A stretch of DNA of 64,000 nt, from assembly GCA_910587795.1 (NCBI GenBank), contig CAJUNH010000004.1, positions 62,001 to 126,000 of the forward strand. The letters run 5' to 3'. Under the pieces are notes generated by a model, which was not told the origin of the DNA, made no database searches, and worked only from the letters and a program-made list of their open reading frames with translations. The DNA comes from an uncultured Christensenellaceae bacterium. Its GTDB lineage: Bacteria > Bacillota > Clostridia > Christensenellales > CAG-314. Shown here piece after piece: positions 56,822 through 64,000 of this stretch (position 1 is its first letter; every line of letters begins with the position of its first letter). The position numbers and the translations under genes were made by a program.

Positions 56822-58402
56822 ATGCCCGTTAACAAAGATACACAAAACACAGTAAAGCCGTCTGCAGCGTCTGGTAAAGTAATCAATTTGCCGACAATGC
56901 CCAACAGTGTGGAAGCGGAACAAAATATTTTATTCTGTATAATGCGTAACCCCGCGATGCAGTTGGAAATTTTGTCCAAACTTTCGGAAGACGATTTTTA
57001 TCAGTCCAGCCACGCCGCTATTTTTGCGGCAATGAAAGAAATCTCCCGCCGTTCTCATAAGGTGGGGGAAGAAAACATGTCTAATACCGTCAACTTTACT
57101 ACGGTGGTGGACTGTTTGCGCCGTAACGGCAAACTTTCGCAGGTGGGTGATATCGACTATATACTTAAATTAAACGAGCTTCTGCCTTCTTCGGCAAAAT
57201 ACGAGGAATATCTTGCAATAGTCAAGCGCGCCTCGGTTATGCGTAAACTTATAGGCATTTGCGGCGAGGTTACAAAACGCGCTTACAGCGCCGACAGCGC
57301 CGACGATGTAATAACTTACGCGGAAGAAGCGATATTTAATTTGTCTCAACGCGACGCCAACAGCGGACTGATTTCTTTTGCCGACGAGGCGGCGCGCACA
57401 ATGGTGGCTATCAATAACCGTTTTGTCAATCCCGACGCTTCGCGCGGAATTATGACGGGTTACGTTAAGTTTGACCGTATGACAAACGGCTTGCACGGAG
57501 GCGAACTGATAGTGCTTGCAGCGCGTCCGGGCGTAGGTAAGTCCACAATGGCGATGAACATAGTGGAAAACGTTGCAAAACAGGGCAAGACGGTTGCCGT
57601 TTACAGTTTGGAAATGTCCAACCAACAGCTTGTCGAGCGTATGCTGTCCAGTATGTCCACCGTGCCGTTAAAGTTTATCAAAAACGGTCAGCTGCCTAAT
57701 GCGGAAAGCGATATTGCGCGTTTGCAGGCGGCGCAGAATACAATCTGTTCTACAATGCAGCTTTTCGGTAACGATTACGCTAATATACGCCCGTCGGAAA
57801 TTTCTTCGCAGTGCCGCAGATTAAAAGCGCAGCACGGCTTGGATTTGATTGTTATCGACTACATACAGTTGATGAACAGCGACGCAAAAGACGCAAATCA
57901 GGGCAGACAGCAGGAAGTTGCCGCAATCACCCGTGCGTTAAAGCTTATTGCAAAGGAGCTTAACGTGCCGGTCATTGCTTTGTCGCAGTTAAAGCGCGAG
58001 GCGGAAATCCGCAACATAAAGGGCGAAAAGGGCGGCAGCAGCGAGCCGGTATTATCCGACTTGCGCGAATCGGGCGCTATCGAACAGGACGCGGATATCG
58101 TATTGTTTATTCATAAGGAACAAAACGAAAGCGGCGGTTACGACCATAGCCTAATTGTTGCAAAACACCGTAACGGCGAATTAGGTAATATAAAAATCAG
58201 CCTTATCGGCTCTATCGTACGTTTTGTAGACGAACATTACCAGTATACTCACGGACAGATTGCCGAAAAGCCCGAAGGATACGAAGAAGTGGCTAACGGC
58301 GGTGCGGATATGACCTTTACGGACGATAGCGAAAGCGACGGCGGTACGTTCAGCGGAATAGACGACGTTGCCTCGGAAACCGACGGTGACGACAATAACT
58401 AA
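56822..58402 (+). CDS. dnaB: Replicative DNA helicase DnaB
   Basis: A 526-residue protein. After a short variable N-terminus come the helical N-domain (NSVEAEQNILFCIM), the linker and the RecA-like motor: Walker A ARPGVGKSTMAMN (about 237-249), VYSLEMSNQQLVERM, and Walker B LIVIDYIQLM. The later EIRNIKGEKGG...SDLRESGAIEQDAD is motif H4. DnaB unwinds DNA at the replication fork as a hexamer. Slightly longer than average due to an acidic C-terminal tail. It lies 16 bases before glnS. Confidence 0.96.
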   Translation: MPVNKDTQNTVKPSAASGKVINLPTMPNSVEAEQNILFCIMRNPAMQLEILSKLSEDDFYQSSHAAIFAAMKEISRRSHKVGEENMSNTVNFTTVVDCLRRNGKLSQVGDIDYILKLNELLPSSAKYEEYLAIVKRASVMRKLIGICGEVTKRAYSADSADDVITYAEEAIFNLSQRDANSGLISFADEAARTMVAINNRFVNPDASRGIMTGYVKFDRMTNGLHGGELIVLAARPGVGKSTMAMNIVENVAKQGKTVAVYSLEMSNQQLVERMLSSMSTVPLKFIKNGQLPNAESDIARLQAAQNTICSTMQLFGNDYANIRPSEISSQCRRLKAQHGLDLIVIDYIQLMNSDAKDANQGRQQEVAAITRALKLIAKELNVPVIALSQLKREAEIRNIKGEKGGSSEPVLSDLRESGAIEQDADIVLFIHKEQNESGGYDHSLIVAKHRNGELGNIKISLIGSIVRFVDEHYQYTHGQIAEKPEGYEEVANGGADMTFTDDSESDGGTFSGIDDVASETDGDDNN

Positions 58403-58418
58403 CATTAAAGGTATAAAA

Positions 58419-60059
58419 ATGAGCGAATTTAAAAACTTTATCGAAGATATAATTGATAACGATATAAAAAGCGGCAAGGTTACCGAGGTTTGTACGCGTT
58501 TTCCGCCCGAGCCTAACGGGTATCTGCACATAGGTCACGCTAAAAGTCTATGCATCAATTTTGGAATAAAAACAAAATACAACGGCAAGTGCAATTTGCG
58601 TTTTGACGATACAAATCCCAGTAAGGAAGATACCGAATACGTGGAAAGTATTAAAAACGATATCGAATGGCTGGGCTTTAAGTGGGACAAACTGTTGTTT
58701 GCCAGCGATTACTTTGACGTTATGTTCGATTGCGCGGTTAAGCTTATAAACAAAGGCTTGGCGTACGTATCGGACGAAACGGCGGAGGAAATACGCGAAC
58801 GCCGCGGAACTCTTACCGAGGCGGGAACGGAGAGCCCGTACCGCAACCGCAGCGCGGAGGAAAACTTGCAGCTGTTTTACGGAATGCGCGACGGCAAGTA
58901 CGCCGACGGCAGTAAGGTGCTTAGGGCAAAGATAGATATGTCGTCTTCTAACATAAATATGCGCGATCCCGTAATATACCGCGTGCTGCGCGCGCATCAC
59001 CATAATACGGGGGACAAATGGTGCATTTACCCGATGTACGACTTTGCTCACCCCATAGAGGACGCTTACGAGGGAATTACGCATTCGATCTGCACTTTGG
59101 AGTTTGAAGATCATCGTCCGTTATACGACTGGGTCGTTAAGTCTTGCGATTTTCCCGAACCGCGTCCGCAGCAGATAGAGTTTGCGCGTCTTAACGTTAC
59201 CAATACGATTATGTCCAAACGCTATCTGAAAAAGTTGGTGGACGAAGGCAAAGTTATGGGCTGGGACGACCCCCGCATGCCTACGCTTTCGGGTTTACGC
59301 AGACGCGGCTATCCCGCCGCCGCTTTACGCGATTTTTGCGAGCGTATAGGCGTAAGCAAAGCAAACAGCGAAGTGGAAGAAGGCTATTTGCAAGCATGCG
59401 TCCGTGACGAACTTAACAAAACCGCCGATCGGGTAATGGCGGTGTTTGACCCGTTAAAAGTAGTGCTTACCAACTTTGAAGGTACGGAAGATTTGACTGT
59501 GGAAAATAACCCAAATGCCGAGCCTTTGACGTACAGAACCGTACCGCTTTCTAAGGAAATTTACATCGACCGCGCAGATTTTGCGTTGGTACCTCCGCCC
59601 AAATATTACCGTCTTAAACCTGGCGGGGTAGTCCGTCTTAAAGGCGCGTATATTATACGCTGCGACGAAGTAATACAGGATACGGACGGTAACGTTACGG
59701 AATTGCACTGTTTTGTGTTGCCTAATTCCAAATCGGGCAGCGATACCAGCGGCGTTAAAGTTAAGGGCGTAATCCAGTGGGCGGACGCGTCAACCTGCAT
59801 CGATATTACGGTGCGCAAGCTGCAAAGTTTGCTTACCGACGTTGTAGACGGAGTAACGGACTTTAATCAGCGCTTTAACGAGGACAGTTTAAAGGTTGTT
59901 TGCGCCAAAGCGGAGCGCAGTTTGCTTACCGCAAAAGTTGAAGATAAATTTCAGTTTATGCGCGTAGGTTATTATGTGTTGGATAAGGACAGCACAAAAA
60001 ACAATTTGGTGTTTAACGAAATCGTAAGTTTAAAGGACAATTTTAATAAACCTAACTGA
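58419..60059 (+). CDS. glnS: Glutaminyl-tRNA synthetase
   Basis: A 546-residue class I synthetase. RFPPEPNGYLHIGHAKSLCIN is cut here by the HIGH motif (HIGH), and NTIMSKRYL is the KMSKS equivalent (MSKR). RFDDTNP and the C-terminal anticodon-binding beta barrels match GlnRS rather than GluRS. It charges tRNA-Gln directly, which is scattered in Clostridia, where many lineages use the GatCAB route. I use the ATG at 58419 with aaagg at 58407; the longer frame lies inside dnaB. Confidence 0.95.
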   Translation: MSEFKNFIEDIIDNDIKSGKVTEVCTRFPPEPNGYLHIGHAKSLCINFGIKTKYNGKCNLRFDDTNPSKEDTEYVESIKNDIEWLGFKWDKLLFASDYFDVMFDCAVKLINKGLAYVSDETAEEIRERRGTLTEAGTESPYRNRSAEENLQLFYGMRDGKYADGSKVLRAKIDMSSSNINMRDPVIYRVLRAHHHNTGDKWCIYPMYDFAHPIEDAYEGITHSICTLEFEDHRPLYDWVVKSCDFPEPRPQQIEFARLNVTNTIMSKRYLKKLVDEGKVMGWDDPRMPTLSGLRRRGYPAAALRDFCERIGVSKANSEVEEGYLQACVRDELNKTADRVMAVFDPLKVVLTNFEGTEDLTVENNPNAEPLTYRTVPLSKEIYIDRADFALVPPPKYYRLKPGGVVRLKGAYIIRCDEVIQDTDGNVTELHCFVLPNSKSGSDTSGVKVKGVIQWADASTCIDITVRKLQSLLTDVVDGVTDFNQRFNEDSLKVVCAKAERSLLTAKVEDKFQFMRVGYYVLDKDSTKNNLVFNEIVSLKDNFNKPN

Positions 60060-60163
60060 AATAAATTTTGTAAACATAAATCGTGCATTTTTAACATGCC
60101 GTTTCCGTATTTTTCCGCCAAAATTTCTTCCTAAACGAAATATCGGGGATTAGTTTGTTGGCA

Positions 60164-60192
60164 TTGACAAATACTAAACGATGGTATATAAT
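60164..60192 (+). promoter_or_regulatory. Promoter of the zinc-ribbon gene pair
   Basis: TTGACA (60164-60169), 17 bases, TATAAT (60187-60192), a consensus promoter. Confidence 0.85.
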
Positions 60193-60248
60193 ATCTAGAT
60201 GTAGCCATAGTTTTATCTGTGGCAGGCGATATTACAAACAGGTGAATT

Positions 60249-61085
60249 ATGAAAGTATGCAAACATTGCGGGGAAATCAACCCCGGCGATTCGGCGTTTT
60301 GCTGTAATTGCGGAAATACTAACTTCATATTTCAAGAAGAGGTAACTTGCCCCAACTGCGGAGCCGTAAACGACAAGTCATACGCGTTTTGTATCGATTG
60401 CGGATCGAGCCTTACTCCGCCGGCGCAGACGTCTTCCGCGGTAAACGCCGAAGCGTTTTACGATGTGGAAACGAGCAGCGTATCGCGCGAGGTGGCGGAC
60501 TTGTACGGCGGAGTTATGATGACTCCCAGCGAAACGTCGCAGTGTCCTTCTTGCGGGGCGGCTATTGCGCTTACGGCAATTTTTTGCGATAAGTGCGGTA
60601 CAAGCGTTGCCGATTTGCACGAGCACCGAGTGGTTCAGCGCAAGGTTTGCCCGCAATGCGGCAGACCCAATTCGTTGGAGTCGCACTTCTGTTCGTACTG
60701 CTTTACGTCGCTTGCGGACGCGGATACGGAAGATATGCAAGTCGTGCACGAAAGCAGAAATTTGGGCGAAATGTCGGTCAGGCAGGTAATGTTGGAAAGC
60801 CCCAACGGCAAAAAGCTGGTTTGCCCTAACTGCGGCACGTTAAATTCCCGCGAAGAGGAATTTTGCGAAAGCTGCGGACTTAAACTTGTTATAGAGGAGC
60901 CCAAACGTTATTGTCCCAGCTGCGGAGCGGAAAACTCCGTTGACAGCGCGTTTTGCGCCAAATGCCGTTGGTCGTTTACCAACGCTAAGCCGGACGCGGT
61001 AGACAACTGGACTTGCGAATGCGGTTATTCTAACGAAAAAGAAGATAAATTTTGTTCCCGTTGCGGAAAAAAGAGAAAAAAATAA
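60249..61085 (+). CDS. Multi-zinc-ribbon protein
   Basis: A 278-residue soluble protein with about eight C-x-x-C-containing zinc-ribbon units, each like CKHCGEINPGDSAFCCNCG or CPNCGTLNSREEEFCESCG. Only short linkers separate them, apart from a longer acidic linker at residues ~60-95. Such arrays usually bind nucleic acid or protein partners; no enzyme domain is present. It is 12 bases before a second gene that starts with the same ribbons, so the two products likely act together. Confidence 0.82.
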   Translation: MKVCKHCGEINPGDSAFCCNCGNTNFIFQEEVTCPNCGAVNDKSYAFCIDCGSSLTPPAQTSSAVNAEAFYDVETSSVSREVADLYGGVMMTPSETSQCPSCGAAIALTAIFCDKCGTSVADLHEHRVVQRKVCPQCGRPNSLESHFCSYCFTSLADADTEDMQVVHESRNLGEMSVRQVMLESPNGKKLVCPNCGTLNSREEEFCESCGLKLVIEEPKRYCPSCGAENSVDSAFCAKCRWSFTNAKPDAVDNWTCECGYSNEKEDKFCSRCGKKRKK

Positions 61086-61097
61086 GGAGACAAACTT

Positions 61098-62492
61098 ATG
61101 AACAGTTCCAACAGTTTTAATATCTGTCCTCGCTGCGGAAATTCCAATTCCCTAAATGCGAAGTATTGTTCTAGGTGCGGCGCACAACTCAAAGTGCCGA
61201 CCGAAGCGGTCGTTTGCCATAAATGCCATACGCGCAATTATTCTTTGGCTAATTTCTGCCGTAACTGCGGCGCCACATTAAAAGTGGGCGCGCAAACAAA
61301 AATTTGTCCAAGATGCGGAAGGGAAATAGGCGCAGAGGAAAATATGTGCGCTTGCGGGTATTCGTTTGTTACAATGCAGCAAACTCAGCCTCGCAAAGTG
61401 GACGTCACTTCTACAAACAAGGATAAAAAGCGCGATAAAAAACGTAATAAAAACCGTCAAGAGGATAATTATCCGCAACAATCCTATGCTCAGCAAGGTC
61501 AAGCCGAGCAGCAATCCGCAAACGGCGGTAAAAAACCCAAAAAGAGCGGACGCGGATTTGCATTGTTTGCATTTTTGTTTTTGGCGCTGTTTGTGTATGT
61601 TATAATTGCGCCCGCAACGGCAAGACCGGGGTTTTTGACAAATTTTGACAAAGGTTTTTACCATCATAACAAAACGGAAAATCCCGACGGACCGTCCGCT
61701 GTTTTAGGCGAGTCGTCAAACTTATATGCCGAAGGAGACGAAGGAACAGCAACGCCTGAGGAAACATGGACGGTAACGTTTAAAAACGGCGATGCTACGG
61801 TTGCGACTGTAACGGTAGTAAAAGGGCAAAAGCTTACGGCAGAACAAATCCCCGCCGCGCCAACTGCTCCCGAAGGAAAGGAATTTAAGGGCTGGTTTGC
61901 AGGCGAAACGGCAATTACTGCCGAAACTGACATAACAGGCGATATAACCGTAACGGCTGGTTTTGCGGACGTCGCGGTAACCGAACCCGATCCTAACGCA
62001 CCTCAGGATTACGTTTACGGTTGGGAATTGATAGGCGACATCATAAAGTTGTTTGACGAAGAACACCGTGCGGCAATGGATGCGTTTGAAGGCGGCGCGT
62101 TTGCATACATTCTAGACCAACTGGGAACGGCAACTTTCGTTATGGTGGCAATGTTTGCGATATTCGTACTGACGGCATTTTTCCACCTTATCGTGTGTCT
62201 GTTCCGTATTATATCTCCGCGCAGATCTAAGCACGGCAATTTGCTGTATTTGATACTGTTTATTGTAACGGCAGTGCTTACCGCGTTGATGCTATGCTCG
62301 CATATGCTGCCGGGCGAGGGAAATTTCTTTGCAAGCGTAAGAGAATTCTTTACTCCCAAACACAACGGAATTGCCTGCTCGTACGGCTATGCGCTGATAT
62401 TTATTCCCGCATACTATTTATTCTTCTGGATTTACTCTAACATGGCAAAGAAAAAGGGTGCGAAAAAATCCAAAAAAGACAACGGTAAATAA
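61098..62492 (+). CDS. Zinc-ribbon membrane protein with extracytoplasmic InlB-like repeat
   Basis: A 464-residue protein. Zinc ribbons (1-~95: CPRCGNSNSLNAKYCSRCG, CHKCHTRNYSLANFCRNCG and a third) are followed by a basic Q-rich linker and a membrane helix (about 152-172). An outer loop carries an InlB B-repeat (VTFKNGDATVATVTVVKG...FKGWFAGETAITA). Three more membrane helices and a lysine-rich end follow. The layout suggests a sensor linking an outside repeat to inside zinc ribbons. Role unknown. Confidence 0.78.
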   Translation: MNSSNSFNICPRCGNSNSLNAKYCSRCGAQLKVPTEAVVCHKCHTRNYSLANFCRNCGATLKVGAQTKICPRCGREIGAEENMCACGYSFVTMQQTQPRKVDVTSTNKDKKRDKKRNKNRQEDNYPQQSYAQQGQAEQQSANGGKKPKKSGRGFALFAFLFLALFVYVIIAPATARPGFLTNFDKGFYHHNKTENPDGPSAVLGESSNLYAEGDEGTATPEETWTVTFKNGDATVATVTVVKGQKLTAEQIPAAPTAPEGKEFKGWFAGETAITAETDITGDITVTAGFADVAVTEPDPNAPQDYVYGWELIGDIIKLFDEEHRAAMDAFEGGAFAYILDQLGTATFVMVAMFAIFVLTAFFHLIVCLFRIISPRRSKHGNLLYLILFIVTAVLTALMLCSHMLPGEGNFFASVREFFTPKHNGIACSYGYALIFIPAYYLFFWIYSNMAKKKGAKKSKKDNGK

Positions 62493-62497
62493 TTTAA

Positions 62498-62541
62498 ACC
62501 CACTCCGTGGGAGCCTCTCCCTTGGTACAAAGGAGAGGCTC
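62498..62541 (+). repeat. REP-like GC-rich intergenic hairpin/terminator
   Basis: cccactccgtgggagcctct... with gagcctctcc (62511-62520) pairing to ggagaggctc (62532-62541). It resembles fragments of small GC-rich intergenic repeats common in gut Clostridia and can act as a terminator for the gene pair. Only one copy is in the window. Confidence 0.55.
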
Positions 62542-62666
62542 TTAACTTATTAATCGTAGGTATTAGAGCAATAAAACAGCAACATATTACTTAACGCAAT
62601 AATAAACGGAAATTAATTTCATAAAACACAATACATAAAAATTTCTCAAAGAGGTACATACATTAT

Positions 62667-64000
62667 ATGAAAATCACATCGCAGTATTTACGTGATAAAT
62701 ATCTCGGCTTTTTTAAAGAAAGAGGTCACGCCGTAATTAAGTCGGCAAGTCTTATTCCGGAAAACGATCCGTCGGTGCTTTTTACAACGGCGGGCATGCA
62801 TCCATTAATACCGTATTTGCTCGGTCAAAAACACCCTAACGGCACCAGACTGACCGACGTACAAAAGTGCGTGCGCACGGGCGATATAGAGGAAGTCGGC
62901 GACGATTCGCACTTGACGTTTTTTGAAATGTTGGGCAACTGGTCGCTGGGCGATTATTTTAACCGCGAATCGATTAAGTGGAGTTACGAGTTTTTAACGT
63001 CACCCGAATACTTGGGGTTGGACGTCAACCGTTTGTCCGTAACGGTGTTTGCCGGCGACGACGACGCGGCTCGGGACGAAGACTCCGCCAGAGTGTGGCA
63101 GGAGTGCGGTATACCTAAGGAGCGTATTTATTACATGCCCAAAAAGAACAACTGGTGGATAGCCGGCACAACGGGACCTTGCGGACCGGATACGGAAATC
63201 TTTTGGGATACAGGCAAACCCGCTTGCGGCAAAGATTGCAATCCCAGTTGCGACTGCGGAAAATATTTGGAAATTTGGAATAACGTATTTATGCAGTTTA
63301 ACCGTCAAGCCGACGGAACGTATTTGCCTCTTGTTCAAAAAAACGTAGATACAGGTATGGGCTTAGAGCGTACCGTGTGCGTACTTAACGGAATGAAGTC
63401 CGTTTACGATATCGACTTGTTTCAAGGCGCTTTGGAAAAAATCCAACAGCTGTCGGGTAAAATCTACGGCACGGACGACAAAACGACAAAGGCAATGCGC
63501 GTAATTGCCGACCACGTTCGCACTGCGACGTTTCTTTTGGGCGACCCCGTAGGCGTAACGCCCAGCAACGTTGATCAGGGATACGTATTGCGCCGTTTGA
63601 TTCGCCGCGCTGTACGGATGGCAAATTCGCTTGATATGCCTAAGGGAAGCATTGCGCAAATTGCAGAAGTATATATAAACGTATACAAAGACGCTTACAC
63701 GGAGTTGACGGAAAACGCAAGTAAAATTGTGGACGAACTGAATAAGGAAGAAGAAAAATTTTCCAAAACGCTTGTGTCGGGTGAAAAGGAATTTTTAAAG
63801 GTAATTTCCCATATTCAGGGCAGCGTTGTCCCTGGCGGTACGGCGTTTAAGCTTTACGATACGTTCGGTTTCCCTGTGGAGATGACAATAGAACTTGCCG
63901 CCGAAAACGGATTTACTGTGGACGTAGAAGGTTTTAAAACAAAGTTTGCCGAGCATCAGGCTAAATCTCATGCGGGGAGCGAACAGCGCTTTAAAGGCGG
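62667..64000 (+). CDS. alaS: Alanyl-tRNA synthetase, N-terminal part
   Basis: The ATG at 62667 (agaggtac upstream) opens a frame that runs off the window after 444 codons. SLIPENDPSVLFTTAGMHPLIPYLLG is class II motif 1/2 of AlaRS; THE DVQKCVRTGDIEEVGDDSHLTFFEMLGNWS block and DTGMGLERT are diagnostic. A Cys cluster (ACGKDCNPSCDCG) precedes YLEIWNNVFMQFNR and may bind zinc. The editing domain would lie beyond the end. It serves tRNA-Ala such as the one at 41693. No T-box leader is visible upstream. Confidence 0.96.
   Translation, partial: MKITSQYLRDKYLGFFKERGHAVIKSASLIPENDPSVLFTTAGMHPLIPYLLGQKHPNGTRLTDVQKCVRTGDIEEVGDDSHLTFFEMLGNWSLGDYFNRESIKWSYEFLTSPEYLGLDVNRLSVTVFAGDDDAARDEDSARVWQECGIPKERIYYMPKKNNWWIAGTTGPCGPDTEIFWDTGKPACGKDCNPSCDCGKYLEIWNNVFMQFNRQADGTYLPLVQKNVDTGMGLERTVCVLNGMKSVYDIDLFQGALEKIQQLSGKIYGTDDKTTKAMRVIADHVRTATFLLGDPVGVTPSNVDQGYVLRRLIRRAVRMANSLDMPKGSIAQIAEVYINVYKDAYTELTENASKIVDELNKEEEKFSKTLVSGEKEFLKVISHIQGSVVPGGTAFKLYDTFGFPVEMTIELAAENGFTVDVEGFKTKFAEHQAKSHAGSEQRFKG

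Noticed and set aside
62542..62666. T-box riboswitch before alaS
   Set aside because: The gap is too short and lacks the T-box sequence and antiterminator structure.

Overview
The window looks like a low-GC, Gram-positive-type genome, most likely an uncultured gut Clostridia (Bacillota). The support is consistent: strong AGGAGG ribosome sites, TTGACA/TATAAT promoters, a VanW protein, a YolD/Y-family polymerase pair, TnpV, a RelB/PIN toxin pair, LLH-type holins and a G3:U70 tRNA-Ala. No species is claimed.

Bases 1-10640 are the right part of an integrative conjugative element. They hold the end of a VirD4/TraG coupling protein, a Cys-repeat surface protein, a VirB2-like pilin, a VirB6-like channel protein, a VirB3-VirB4 fusion ATPase and a large surface protein that ends in a second VirB2-like module. 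A reverse-strand cargo (DUF3791-like gene plus a RelB/PIN toxin-antitoxin pair) sits inside the operon. The element ends in a TnpV-like gene, small regulators, an excisionase and an integrase cut off after its arm-binding domain. The cut runs directly into a 5'-truncated tryptophanyl-tRNA synthetase relative with a degenerate KMSKS loop.

Bases 11450-30320 are a polymorphic-toxin region. An 877-bp cassette (promoter, Com-like zinc ribbon, hairpin, LLH holin) occurs twice, and each copy precedes a giant YD/RHS protein of 1743 or 1608 residues followed by a likely immunity gene. A fragment of an older RHS gene remains behind the first holin. An orphan TNT-type NADase tip with its own probable immunity gene follows the second. 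Phage-tail-like small genes and three nucleotidyltransferase proteins, two with a degenerate Fic-like N-terminus, complete the region. I infer a holin-released RHS toxin system that diversifies by recombination.

Bases 30326-38842 are an L-arabinose operon: a divergent AraC regulator, AraM-type dehydrogenase, membrane alpha/beta hydrolase, FGGY kinase, AraD and AraA. A possible small RNA, an SOS-type polymerase/YolD pair and tRNA-Ala(CGC) follow. Bases 41860-53360 are an accessory/defence stretch: a membrane-anchored Mrr-like nuclease with a HEPN-like partner between 13-bp direct repeats, a broken YdeI gene with an HxlR regulator facing a radical SAM gene, a BspA-type LRR protein, a two-gene STAND NTPase/membrane-protein operon beside a nucleosidase remnant, and a small decaying XRE-controlled cluster.

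Bases 53479-64000 are mostly housekeeping: HAD phosphatase, PHP phosphoesterase on an apparently leaderless mRNA, VanW protein, DnaB, GlnRS, two zinc-ribbon proteins and the start of AlaRS.
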